From Azospirillum formosense (GTDB lineage Bacteria > Pseudomonadota > Alphaproteobacteria > Azospirillales > Azospirillaceae): a stretch of 64,000 nt of DNA. Of this stretch, positions 53,845 to 62,075 are shown one piece after another. The translations under genes were made by a program, and so were the position numbers. The notes beneath the pieces are model-generated. The model was not told where the DNA came from and searched no databases. It worked only from the letters and a program-made list of their open reading frames with translations. The DNA lies in the NCBI RefSeq assembly GCF_040500525.1, contig NZ_CP159402.1, forward strand, positions 62,001-126,000, in the 5' to 3' direction. The stretch's first letter is position 1. Each line of letters begins with the position of its first letter.

Positions 53845-55836
53845 TTACTCGGCGGGCTGAAGGGTGCCCTTGGCGGCGCGGCGGCGCTCCGGGGCGCCGA
53901 CGCGGAAGCGGCGGTCGGACAGGCTGACCAGCCCGCCCAGCATCATCCCCAGCGAGCCGATCCAGATCCACGGCACCAGCGGGTGATGGTAGAGCCGCAC
54001 GGTCCAGGCCGTGCCGTTCTGCGTCGGGTCGCCCAGCGCCACATAGACGTCGGACAGCCAGGTGGTGTGGATCGCCGCCTCGGTCGTCGTCATGCGGGTG
54101 ACCGGGTAGCTGCGGCGCTGCGGCGTCAGGGTGGCGATGGTCCGGCCGTCGCGGGTGACGGTGAAGACGCCCTGCTCGGCGCTGTAGTTCGGTCCCTGCA
54201 CCGTGCCGACGCTGTCGAAATGCACGGCGTAGGCGCCGACCATGGCGTCGTCGCCCGGCTTCATCGCCTTGATCGTCTCGCTCTGCCAGGCCGAGGTGCC
54301 GGTCATGCCGGCGATGGCGATGCCCATGGAGGCGTGGGCGATCGTCATGCCCCAGGCGCTGCGCGGCAGGTTGACCGCGCGGTTCCAGCTGTCCTTCGCC
54401 GGGATGCGGAACAGCCGGATGCGCTCGGCGAACTCGGCGATCGAGCCGAAGAAGGCCCAGGCGGCCAGCGCGACGCCGACCAGAGCCAGCAGCGGGCCGC
54501 CGCCGTTGGTGACGTAGGCGGCGATGGCGACGCAGGCCACGGTGGCCACGCCGGCCGTCCACAGCCGGGTCAGGGCGCCCAGCAGGTCGCCGCGCTTCCA
54601 GGCCAGGAAGGGGCCGACCACCATGGCGATCACCATCGGGATGGCGACCGGGATGAAGGTGGCGTTGAAGAAGGGCGGGCCGACCGACACCTTGCCGAGG
54701 TCGAGCACGTCGAGGAACAGCGGGTAGAGCGTGCCGATGAAGACCGTCGCCGTCGCGGTGGACAGCAGCAGGTTGTTCAGCACCAGCGAGCCTTCGCGGC
54801 TGACCGGGGCGAACAGGCCGCCGGTCTTCAGGCTGGGCGCCCGCACGGAGTAGAGCAGCAGCGAGCCGCCGGTGGCGATGGCCAGCAGGACCAGGATGAA
54901 GACGCCGCGGGCCGGGTCCACTGCGAAGGCGTGGACCGAGGTCAGGATGCCCGACCGCACCAGGAAGGTGCCCATCAGCGACAGCGAGAAGGTGATGATC
55001 GCCAGCAGGATGGTCCAGGTCTTCAGCGCGTCGCGCTTCTCCACCACGATGGCGGAGTGCAGCAGCGCGGTGCCGGCCAGCCAGGGCATGAAAGAGGCGT
55101 TCTCGACCGGATCCCAGTACCACCAGCCGCCCCAGCCCAGCTCGTAATAGGCCCACCAGGAGCCGAGCGCGATGCCGGCGGTCAGGGTCGACCAGGCGGC
55201 CAGCGTCCAGGGACGCACCCAGCGCGCCCAGGCCGGGTCCACGCGCCCTTCGATGAGCGCGGCGACCGCGAAGGAGAAGGCGACGGAGAAGCCGACATAG
55301 CCCGCGTAGAGGAAGGGCGGGTGGAAGGCCAGGCCGGGGTCCTGCAGCAGCGGGTTCAGGTCGTTGCCGTCGAGCGGCGCCGGGACCACGCGCAGGAAGG
55401 GGTTCGAGGTGATCAGGATGAACAGCAGGAAGCCGACGCCGATCATGCCCTGGACGGAGATGACGCGGGCCTTCAGCGAGGGCGGCAGGTTGCGCCCGAA
55501 GATGCCGACCGCCGCGCCGAACACCGTCAGCATGACGACCCACAGCATCATCGAGCCCTCGTGGTTCCCCCACACGCCCGACACCTTGTAGAGCATCGGC
55601 TTCATCGAGTGGCTGTTGGCGACCACGTTCGACACGCTGAAGTCCGACACCACATGCGCCCAGGTCAGGGCGCCGTAGGCGACCAGGACCAGCAGCATCT
55701 GGGCGATGGCGGCGGGGCGGGCGACGCCCATCCAGGCGGCGTTGCCGGTGGCGGCGCCGACCAGGGGGACGCCGGACTGCACCAGCGCCACGAACAGCGC
55801 CAGCACCAGCGCGTAATGGCCGAGTTCGGGAATCAC
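53845..55836 (-). CDS. ccmF: Heme lyase CcmF
   Basis: 663 residues from a GTG at 55836 (MIPELGHYALVLALFVALVQ). About 15 membrane helices. The WWD heme-handling domain is GSWWAYYELGWGGWWYWDPVENASFMPWL near residue 235; conserved periplasmic histidines sit in GVWGNHEGSMMLWV and TALLHSAIVVEKR. The large periplasmic loop before the last helix is intact. Covalently attaches heme to apocytochrome c with CcmH and CcmI. Confidence 0.97.
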   Translation of the reverse strand: MIPELGHYALVLALFVALVQSGVPLVGAATGNAAWMGVARPAAIAQMLLVLVAYGALTWAHVVSDFSVSNVVANSHSMKPMLYKVSGVWGNHEGSMMLWVVMLTVFGAAVGIFGRNLPPSLKARVISVQGMIGVGFLLFILITSNPFLRVVPAPLDGNDLNPLLQDPGLAFHPPFLYAGYVGFSVAFSFAVAALIEGRVDPAWARWVRPWTLAAWSTLTAGIALGSWWAYYELGWGGWWYWDPVENASFMPWLAGTALLHSAIVVEKRDALKTWTILLAIITFSLSLMGTFLVRSGILTSVHAFAVDPARGVFILVLLAIATGGSLLLYSVRAPSLKTGGLFAPVSREGSLVLNNLLLSTATATVFIGTLYPLFLDVLDLGKVSVGPPFFNATFIPVAIPMVIAMVVGPFLAWKRGDLLGALTRLWTAGVATVACVAIAAYVTNGGGPLLALVGVALAAWAFFGSIAEFAERIRLFRIPAKDSWNRAVNLPRSAWGMTIAHASMGIAIAGMTGTSAWQSETIKAMKPGDDAMVGAYAVHFDSVGTVQGPNYSAEQGVFTVTRDGRTIATLTPQRRSYPVTRMTTTEAAIHTTWLSDVYVALGDPTQNGTAWTVRLYHHPLVPWIWIGSLGMMLGGLVSLSDRRFRVGAPERRRAAKGTLQPAE

Positions 55837-55891
55837 GGGCCCGATGCTCCCTAAAAGAACGGAATGGAGAGGAGTGGAGAAGCCGCCGGCG

Positions 55892-56347
55892 TCACGAGCT
55901 GGGCTTCTGCTCCTTCGAGTTCGCCTTGAAGTGCTCCGCCTCCTTCAGCGCGGCGGCGACCTCCGGCGGCATGTAGTTCTCGTCGTGCTTGGCCAGCACC
56001 TCGCGCGCCTGGAAGACGCCGTTGATCATGCGGCCTTCCGTGATGACGCCCTGCCCCTCGCGGAACAGGTCGGGAAGCTGGCCGCGGTAGCTGACGGCGA
56101 CGGTGTGCACCGTGTCGGTGACGCGGAACTGGGTGGTCACCCCGTCGGGCATCTTGCTGACGCTGCCTTCCTCGACGAGGCCGCCCAGGCGGAAGTTGCG
56201 GTCGCCGATGTCCTGGGTCTGCAACTGCGTCGGGCTGAAGAAGAAGACGATGTTGTCCTCGAACGCCGTCAGCGTCAGGGCGGTGGCCGCGCCAAGGCCC
56301 AGCAGGGCGAGGCCCAGCATGTAGAGGCGCCGTTTCTTGCGGGTCAT
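55892..56347 (-). CDS. ccmE: Heme chaperone CcmE
   Basis: 151 residues. Membrane anchor (RRLYMLGLALLGLGAATALTLTAF), an OB-fold beta-barrel (FRLGGLVEEGSVSKMPDGVTTQFRVTD) and the heme-binding His in VLAKHDENYMPPEV. Carries heme covalently from CcmC to CcmF in the periplasm. Its ATG overlaps the ccmD stop (ATGA). The C-terminus is flexible and Lys-rich. Confidence 0.97.
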   Translation of the reverse strand: MTRKKRRLYMLGLALLGLGAATALTLTAFEDNIVFFFSPTQLQTQDIGDRNFRLGGLVEEGSVSKMPDGVTTQFRVTDTVHTVAVSYRGQLPDLFREGQGVITEGRMINGVFQAREVLAKHDENYMPPEVAAALKEAEHFKANSKEQKPSS

Positions 56348-56562
56348 CCTTCACCAACCTCCGCCGCGGGCGACGCCGCGGCTCCGTTGCGCGTCCGGCG
56401 CCGCCGCGGCGGGCGGCTGCCTTCCAGCGCCTTCAGGGTCGTCTCGGCGCCGCGCAGCGCCTTCAGCGTGGCGACCAGCAGGCCGACCATCACCAGCGCC
56501 GCCACCGCGTAGGACGACCAGACATACGCGGCGTAGCCGCCCATCGCGAAAAATTCAGCCAT
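56344..56562 (-). CDS. ccmD: Heme exporter protein CcmD
   Basis: 72 residues. One membrane helix (YVWSSYAVAALVMVGLLVATLKALR) preceded by MGGYAAYVW, the CcmD hallmark, and a basic tail (SRPPRRRRTRNG). Helps release holo-CcmE from the CcmABC complex. Overlaps ccmE by four bases and lies 31 bases after ccmC. Confidence 0.93.
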   Translation of the reverse strand: MAEFFAMGGYAAYVWSSYAVAALVMVGLLVATLKALRGAETTLKALEGSRPPRRRRTRNGAAASPAAEVGEG

Positions 56563-56593
56563 CCTTGCCTCCGGCCCCGCCTGTTCCCGTGCC

Positions 56594-57313
56594 TCAGCCC
56601 TGCGCCTCGGTCAGGCGCATCGTCTGGATCTTGCGTTGCACGATCTCCGCCCGCAGGCGCAGCAGGACCACCGTGATGAAGTAGGCGGTGAAGCCCAGCG
56701 CCATGACCAGCAGCGGGACCAGCATGGACCCGTCGATGGTCGGCCCGCCCATGCGGATGACGCTGGCCGGCTGGTGCAGGGTGTTCCACCAGTCCACCGA
56801 GAATTTGATGATCGGCACGTTCACGATGCCGACGAGAAGCAGCACGTTGCCCGCCCGCGTCCCGCGCTGCGGGTCGTCGAAGGCGTTCACCAGCGCCATG
56901 TAGCCGAGATAGAGGAAGAACAGGATCAGCACGCTGGTCAGCCGCGCGTCCCACACCCACCACGTCCCCCACATCGGCGCGCCCCACAGCGAGCCGGTGA
57001 CGAGACAGATGAGGGTGAAGCCGGCGCCGACCGGGGCGGCCGCCTTGGCGAACAGGTCGGCCAGCGGATGCTTCCACACCAGCCCGCAGGCCGCGGCGAT
57101 GGCCATGTTGACGTAGACGAACAGGCTCATCCAGGCGGCGGGGACATGGATGTACATGATCCGCACGGTGTCGCCCTGCTGATAGTCGCGGGGCGAGCCG
57201 ATCAGCGCGATGTAGAGCCCGACGATCAGCAGGATCACGGTCGCCCCCGCCGTCCAGGGCAGGATCGCCGCCGACAGGCGCTGGAAGCGGGCAGGATTTG
57301 CAAATCGATGCAT
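56594..57313 (-). CDS. ccmC: Heme ABC transporter subunit CcmC
   Basis: 239 residues from the ATG at 57313. Six membrane helices with the WWD-type motif SLWGAPMWGTWWVWDARLTSVLILFFLYLGY and flanking heme-ligand His residues in MYIHVPAAWMSLFVY and DWWNTLHQPASV. Loads heme onto CcmE. First gene of the ccmCDEFGHI cluster here; ccmA and ccmB are not in the window. The 235-base gap upstream should hold the operon promoter; a TTATAT -10-like element is visible on the minus strand near 57348. Confidence 0.96.
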   Translation of the reverse strand: MHRFANPARFQRLSAAILPWTAGATVILLIVGLYIALIGSPRDYQQGDTVRIMYIHVPAAWMSLFVYVNMAIAAACGLVWKHPLADLFAKAAAPVGAGFTLICLVTGSLWGAPMWGTWWVWDARLTSVLILFFLYLGYMALVNAFDDPQRGTRAGNVLLLVGIVNVPIIKFSVDWWNTLHQPASVIRMGGPTIDGSMLVPLLVMALGFTAYFITVVLLRLRAEIVQRKIQTMRLTEAQG

Positions 57314-57548
57314 AGGACCTATGGGCCTCTGGTCGTGCTGCGGACGATATAAGCTCAGTGATGCCCCAGCGCGAGGGGTTTCGCCTTGATCTTGGTCAGG
57401 AAACATGGCCGCACACCGTGGTGTTTTCAGGACGGTGCGGCGGCCTGTCGCACTGACGGTACGACGGGTTGACGCGGCCTTTCCATGCTACGTTGGTGCA
57501 GGGCGGGTGAAAAAGTCCGTCCGGCCCCGGAGAGGGGGGGCGCCGCGC

Positions 57549-58595
57549 TCAGTGCCGGTGCGCGTGGTGGGCGTCGGGAAAGTGGGCGTGCCGGTGCCGC
57601 AGGCGCCCGTGATGGTGCCGGTGGCTGTGCGGTTCGGTCACCGGGCCGTCGTGATGGTGCCGGTGATGCTCGTCGTGGATGTGCGGGTGGTCGTGCTCCA
57701 TCTCGTCATGGTCGTGCTCGTGGTCGTGATCCTCCGTCAGGTGCAGCCAGACGCCGGCCCCCATCAGGACCGCCGCTACCGCCAGCCCGAGCGTCACGGG
57801 CTCCCCGAAGATCGCCAGGGAGGCGATGCCGCCCACGAAAGGAGCCGTCGAGAAATAGGCCCCGGTGCGGGCGGCGCCGATGTGGCGCAGGGCGACCACG
57901 AACAGGACGAGGCTGACGCCGTAGCCGAGCAGCCCGACCAGCATCGCCGCCGCCGCGGTCGGCAGGGCGGGCGGGCCGTCGCCGAGCGCCAGGGCGATCC
58001 CGACATTGACGCTGCCGGCCACCAGCCCCTTGATCGTGGCGATGTCCGCCGGGTCGGCCAGGGACACCTTGCGGGTCAGGTTGTTGTCCACCGCCCACAT
58101 CAGGCAGGCGGCGGCGACCGCGGCCGGTCCCCACCCGCCGGCAAGGCTCACCGGGCCGCCCCAGGACAGCACGGCCGCCCCCGCCACGATGGCGGCCATG
58201 CCGGCGACGAGGCGCCGGTCGGCGCCCTCGCGGAAGACGAACCACGCCAGCAGGGCGGTGAACACCCCTTCGAGATTGAGTAGCAGCGAGGCGGTGGAGG
58301 CCGGCGTCGCGGTCAGCCCGGCCATCAGCAGCACCGGCCCGGCGACGCCCCCGGCCGCGACGGCGCCCAGCAGCCAGAGCCACTCGGCGCCGCGGAGGCC
58401 GCGTTCGCCGCGCTTCGCCGAAGCCGTCAGCCCGCGGACCAGACGGAGCAGCCCCAGCCCGATCCCGGAGCCGAGATACAGCAGGCCCGCCAGCATCCAG
58501 GGGGACAGGTCATGGACCAGCAGCTTCGCCAGCGGCGTGCCGATGCCGAAAAGGACCGCGGCCAGGATGGCGGTCGTCGCGCCGGTTCGGGGCAT
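57549..58595 (-). CDS. EamA/DMT transporter with His-rich C-terminal tail
   Basis: 348 residues. Ten membrane helices in two EamA repeats (about 1-285; TTAILAAVLFGIGTPLAKLLVHDLSPWMLAGLLYLGSG and the second from AAVAAACLMWAVDNNLTRKV). The last 63 residues, after VWLHLTED, contain about 25 histidines with many Asp, a cytoplasmic metal-binding tail (HDHEHDHDEMEHDHPHIHDE and on). Such tails in other transporters buffer or sense Ni, Zn or Co, so a metal-linked export function is inferred. Transcribed away from the ABC transporter operon. Confidence 0.85.
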   Translation of the reverse strand: MPRTGATTAILAAVLFGIGTPLAKLLVHDLSPWMLAGLLYLGSGIGLGLLRLVRGLTASAKRGERGLRGAEWLWLLGAVAAGGVAGPVLLMAGLTATPASTASLLLNLEGVFTALLAWFVFREGADRRLVAGMAAIVAGAAVLSWGGPVSLAGGWGPAAVAAACLMWAVDNNLTRKVSLADPADIATIKGLVAGSVNVGIALALGDGPPALPTAAAAMLVGLLGYGVSLVLFVVALRHIGAARTGAYFSTAPFVGGIASLAIFGEPVTLGLAVAAVLMGAGVWLHLTEDHDHEHDHDEMEHDHPHIHDEHHRHHHDGPVTEPHSHRHHHGRLRHRHAHFPDAHHAHRH

Positions 58596-58634
58596 GAGCG
58601 CCTCGCACGCCTGTTGGGTGAGGGAAGACCTCTT

Positions 58635-58676
58635 GCCCCCACCCTAACCCTCCCCCGCTTCGCAGGGGAGGGGATG
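58635..58676. repeat. Palindromic repeat, REP-like, copy 3
   Basis: CCCTAACCCTCCCCCGCTTC with CGCAGGGGAGGGG: the single-unit form of the elements at 1552 and 9957. It lies just downstream of the ABC permease stop (58681) on that gene's strand. Confidence 0.7.
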
Positions 58677-58680
58677 AAGG

Positions 58681-59370
58681 CTAACCCCGCGCCCGCAGGT
58701 AGGGGGTCATGCGCCATTCCGCGTAGCGGATCAGGCGCGAGGCGATGAAGTTCAGCAGCAGATAGATGCTGCCCGCCACGATGAACACCTCGAACACCGC
58801 GAAGCTCTGCGCGATGATCTTGCGGGCGATGCCGGTGATCTCCAGCAGCGTGATGGTGCTGGCGAGCGAGCTGGCCTTGACCATCAGGATCACCTCGTTG
58901 CCGTAGGCCGGCAGCATCTGGCGGATCGCCACCGGCATCACGATCCGGCGGAACAGCAGCGTGCGGGACATGCCGCAGGCCCGTGCCGCCTCGATCTGCC
59001 CCTGCGGCACCGACAGGATGGCGCCGCGCAGGATCTCGCTGGTGTAGGCGCCGGTGTTCAGCGTCAGCGCCAGGATCGCGCACCAGAAGGGCTCGCGCAG
59101 GTAGATCCACAGGAAGCTGCTGCGCACCAGCTCGAACTGGCCCATGCCGTAATAGATCAGGAAGATCTGCACCAGCAGCGGCGTGCCGCGGAAGACGAAG
59201 ACATAGGCGGCCATCAACCGCTCGGTGACGCGGTTGCCGTACAGCCGCAGCAGAGCCACCGCGAAGGCCACGCCCGCGCCGAACAGCAGCGCCAGCCCGA
59301 CCAGTTGCAAGGTCACCGGAACGCCGCGCAGGAGGGTGGGCACGCTGTCCCACATCAGTTCCCAGTTCAT
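58681..59370 (-). CDS. Amino-acid ABC transporter permease (HisM type)
   Basis: 229 residues. N-terminal TM1 signature LLRGVPVTLQLVGLALLFGAGVAFAVALL; TM5 coupling helix EAARACGMSRTLLFRRIVMPVAIRQMLPAYGNEVILMVKASSLAS (the EAA loop). Typical of the His/Glu/Gln/Arg/opine family. Forms a heterodimer with the permease encoded three bases upstream. Ends next to a REP-like element. Confidence 0.94.
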   Translation of the reverse strand: MNWELMWDSVPTLLRGVPVTLQLVGLALLFGAGVAFAVALLRLYGNRVTERLMAAYVFVFRGTPLLVQIFLIYYGMGQFELVRSSFLWIYLREPFWCAILALTLNTGAYTSEILRGAILSVPQGQIEAARACGMSRTLLFRRIVMPVAIRQMLPAYGNEVILMVKASSLASTITLLEITGIARKIIAQSFAVFEVFIVAGSIYLLLNFIASRLIRYAEWRMTPYLRARG

Positions 59371-59373
59371 GGG

Positions 59374-60078
59374 TCAGGCCCTCCGCACGCCGCGATTGGC
59401 GTAGCGCTCCGCCCGCTCGAACGCCACCGTGGAGACGGTGGTGAGCAGGAGGTAGAGCACCGCCGCGGTGGTGTAGAACAGGAACGGCTGGCGGGTCGAC
59501 CCCGCCGCCACATGCGACACGCGCATGATCTCGGCCAGCGCCGTCACGGAGATCAGCGCCGTGTCCTTCAGGGTGAGCTGCCAGACGTTGCCCAGCCCCG
59601 GCAGGGCGTAGCGCAGGGTCTGCGGCACCAGGATGCGGCGCAGGATCAGCCAGCGCGACATGCCGCAGGCGCGCGCCGCCTCGATCTGGCCGTGGGGCAC
59701 CGCCTGGACCGCGCCGCGGATCACCTCCGTCGAATAGGCGCCGGAGATCAGACCGACCGCCAGCACGCCGATGGAGAAGGCGTTCAGCTCGATGTAGCCC
59801 TCGTAGCCGAAAACCCGGCCGACGGCCATGACCGCGCCGCTGCCGCCGAAGAACAGCAGGTAGATGACCAGCAATTCGGGGACGCCGCGGACGACGGTGG
59901 TGTAGACCTCCGCGACGCCGGTGAGGGCGAGGTTGCGGCTGAGCTTCGCCGACGCGCCGAGCGAGCCGAAAACGAGACCGAGGACGAAGGCCGACACCGA
60001 CACGGCGACCGTCATCGCGGCCCCGCCGAGAAGCTGGCCGCCCCACCCGTTCGGGCCGAAGGAGAGAAGTTCGAACAT
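59374..60078 (-). CDS. Amino-acid ABC transporter permease (HisQ type)
   Basis: 234 residues. TM1 region [31 protein letters not shown] and EAA loop EAARACGMSRWLILRRILVPQTLRYALPGLGNVWQLTLKDTALIS. HisQ-type partner of the next gene, three bases apart. Follows the binding-protein gene after an 80-base spacer containing a hairpin, so its level can be kept below that of the binding protein. Confidence 0.94.
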   Translation of the reverse strand: MFELLSFGPNGWGGQLLGGAAMTVAVSVSAFVLGLVFGSLGASAKLSRNLALTGVAEVYTTVVRGVPELLVIYLLFFGGSGAVMAVGRVFGYEGYIELNAFSIGVLAVGLISGAYSTEVIRGAVQAVPHGQIEAARACGMSRWLILRRILVPQTLRYALPGLGNVWQLTLKDTALISVTALAEIMRVSHVAAGSTRQPFLFYTTAAVLYLLLTTVSTVAFERAERYANRGVRRA

Positions 60079-60103
60079 GCGCTCCGAAAGGGCTCCGAAC
60101 CGG

Positions 60104-60136
60104 GTTCCCCTCCCCCCGCGACGGAGGAGAGGGGGA
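60104..60136. repeat. GC-rich hairpin between binding protein and permease genes
   Basis: TTCCCCTCCCCCC facing GGAGGAGAGGGGGA with a short GCGAC loop, imperfect pairing. It lies between the solute-binding protein stop and the permease start, a common place for an mRNA-stabilising or attenuating hairpin in ABC operons. Composition resembles the REP-like family. Confidence 0.45.
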
Positions 60137-60158
60137 CGTCCCTTGCTGCGATAGGGCT

Positions 60159-60995
60159 TTACTTGATCGAGATGTCGTAGCCGAAGTGCTGGGTGCTCAG
60201 CTTCGTGATGGTGCCGTCCTGGTTGGCCTCGGCGATGGCCTTGTTGAACAGCTCCTTCAGGTCGCCGTCGGCCTTGCGCAGACCCACGCCCACGCCCTTG
60301 CCCAGCACGCCGCGCGCGAAGGCCGGGCCGAACAGGGTCATGCCGTTGCCGGCGTCCGCCTTGAGGATGGCGTCCACCGCCGAACGGTCGCCGAAGATGG
60401 CGTCAACGCGGCCGGCGGCCATGTCGATGCCGGCGTTGTCCAGCTTGTCGTAGGTGCGGACGGCGACCTGCGGCAGAAGCTTCTCCATGAAGTTCGCCTG
60501 GATGGTCGAGGTCTGAACGCCGACCGTCTTGCCCTTCAGCGCGTCGGCCAGGGCGGCGATGGCGGCCTTCGGGTCGTCCTTGGACAGGTCGTAGCGCTCA
60601 CCGGGGAAGGTCGCCTTGGCGAGCGGCGACGTCTTCATGGTGCCGAACATCGACGGCTCGGTGCCGTAGGGGCCGGCGAAGGTGATGACCTTCTCACGCT
60701 CGTCGGTGATCGACATCGCCGCCATGATGGCGTCGTACTTGCCCTGCTGGATGGCCGGGATCATGCCGTCCCAATCCTGGGCGACGATCTCGCACTCGGC
60801 CTTCATCTTCTTGCAGAGTTCCAGGGCGAGGTCCGGCTCGAAGCCGATCAGCTTGCCCGACGGGTCCGTCGCGTTCCACGGGGCGTAGGCGCCCTCGGTG
60901 GCGATGCGGATTTTCTTCCAGTCCTTGGCCTCGGCGGCGGCGCCGGCGACCGCAACGATGGCGCCGAGCGCCAGGGCCGCAACGATCTTCTTCAC
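60159..60995 (-). CDS. Amino-acid ABC transporter solute-binding protein (lysine/arginine/ornithine type)
   Basis: 278 residues from a GTG at 60995 with GAGGAGG eight bases upstream. Signal peptide (MKKIVAALALGAIVAVAGAAAEA). The PBP fold starts IRIATEGAYAPWNATDPSGKLIGFEPDLALELCKKM, continues with DWDGMIPAIQQGKYDAIMAAMSITDEREKVITFAGPY and GKTVGVQTSTIQANFMEK, and matches the ArgT/HisJ/LAO group. Periplasmic capture of a basic or polar amino acid; the specificity within the group is inferred. Confidence 0.94.
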   Translation of the reverse strand: MKKIVAALALGAIVAVAGAAAEAKDWKKIRIATEGAYAPWNATDPSGKLIGFEPDLALELCKKMKAECEIVAQDWDGMIPAIQQGKYDAIMAAMSITDEREKVITFAGPYGTEPSMFGTMKTSPLAKATFPGERYDLSKDDPKAAIAALADALKGKTVGVQTSTIQANFMEKLLPQVAVRTYDKLDNAGIDMAAGRVDAIFGDRSAVDAILKADAGNGMTLFGPAFARGVLGKGVGVGLRKADGDLKELFNKAIAEANQDGTITKLSTQHFGYDISIK

Positions 60996-61116
60996 GGGAA
61001 AACCTCCTCTGTTCTGATGCCCTTATGGATGGCTCTTATGCTCGGGCAGGCTCTGAGGTTTACGGTTTTACAGCGTCAGTCAAGGGAATTGAGCGGGCCG
61101 ACTTCGCGCGACCGAT

Positions 61117-61923
61117 TCAGCCGCCGCCGGACAGGTGGCGCGACAGGAACTGTCGCACGCGGTCCGATTCCGGATTGACCAGAACCCGGTCGGGCGGCCC
61201 CCGCTCCTCGATCCGGCCCTGATGGAGGAACACCACCTCCGACGCGACCTCGCGGGCGAAGCCCATCTCGTGCGTCACCAGAATCATGGTGTTGCCCTCC
61301 TCGGCGAGCTGGCGGATGACCAGCAGCACCTCGCCCACCAGCTCGGGGTCGAGCGCGGAGGTCGGCTCGTCGAACAGCATCACCTTGGGCTGCATGGCCA
61401 GCGCGCGGGCGATGGCGGCGCGCTGCTGCTGCCCGCCGGACAGCTGCACCGGGTAGGACTCGGCCTTGGCCAGGATGCCCACCTTGTCCAGCAGCTTGCG
61501 GGCGCGGTCCACCGCCTCCGCCTTCGGGACGCCCAGCACATGGACCGGCGCCTCGATGACGTTCTCCAGGATGGTCATGTGGGTCCAGAGGTTGAAGCTC
61601 TGGAACACCATGCCGAGCCGGGTGCGGATGCGGTCCACCTGCCGGGAGTCGGCGGGAACGGTCTGGCCGCCGCGCGCCTTCTTCAGGCCGATGGCCTCGC
61701 CGCCGATGACGATCCGCCCCTCGTCCGGCACCTCCAGCATGTTGATGCAGCGCAGGAGCGTGCTCTTGCCGGAGCCGGATGAGCCGATCAGCGTGATGAC
61801 GTCGCCTTCGCGCGCGGTCAGGGAGACGCCCTTCAGCACCTCCAGCGGGCCGAAGCGCTTGTGGACATTCTCGACGAGGACGGCTTCGGGGGCGTTGGGA
61901 TTCGTGGGCGGGTGTCGGTGCAT
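61117..61923 (-). CDS. Amino-acid ABC transporter ATP-binding protein (HisP type)
   Basis: 268 residues from the ATG at 61923. Walker [21 protein letters not shown]-loop [22 protein letters not shown], signature [15 protein letters not shown], Walker [17 protein letters not shown], switch His [11 protein letters not shown]. HisP-like [18 protein letters not shown] insert present. First gene of the four-gene operon ATPase / binding protein / permease / permease, with the binding protein 121 bases downstream under its own strong ribosome site. Confidence 0.95.
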   Translation of the reverse strand: MHRHPPTNPNAPEAVLVENVHKRFGPLEVLKGVSLTAREGDVITLIGSSGSGKSTLLRCINMLEVPDEGRIVIGGEAIGLKKARGGQTVPADSRQVDRIRTRLGMVFQSFNLWTHMTILENVIEAPVHVLGVPKAEAVDRARKLLDKVGILAKAESYPVQLSGGQQQRAAIARALAMQPKVMLFDEPTSALDPELVGEVLLVIRQLAEEGNTMILVTHEMGFAREVASEVVFLHQGRIEERGPPDRVLVNPESDRVRQFLSRHLSGGG

Positions 61924-62075
61924 GCGGGGCTTGTCGGCGGGGTACGGGGGCGGGAAACGGTCTGGACCGCCCAACCCTGGACGGTGCCGCTAGGCTAGAC
62001 CGCCGGACACTCTCCCGCAACGCGGATTTTGCGAGCCCCGGGGCAACCGCGCGGCGGGGGAAGCCGGCGGGTTTT

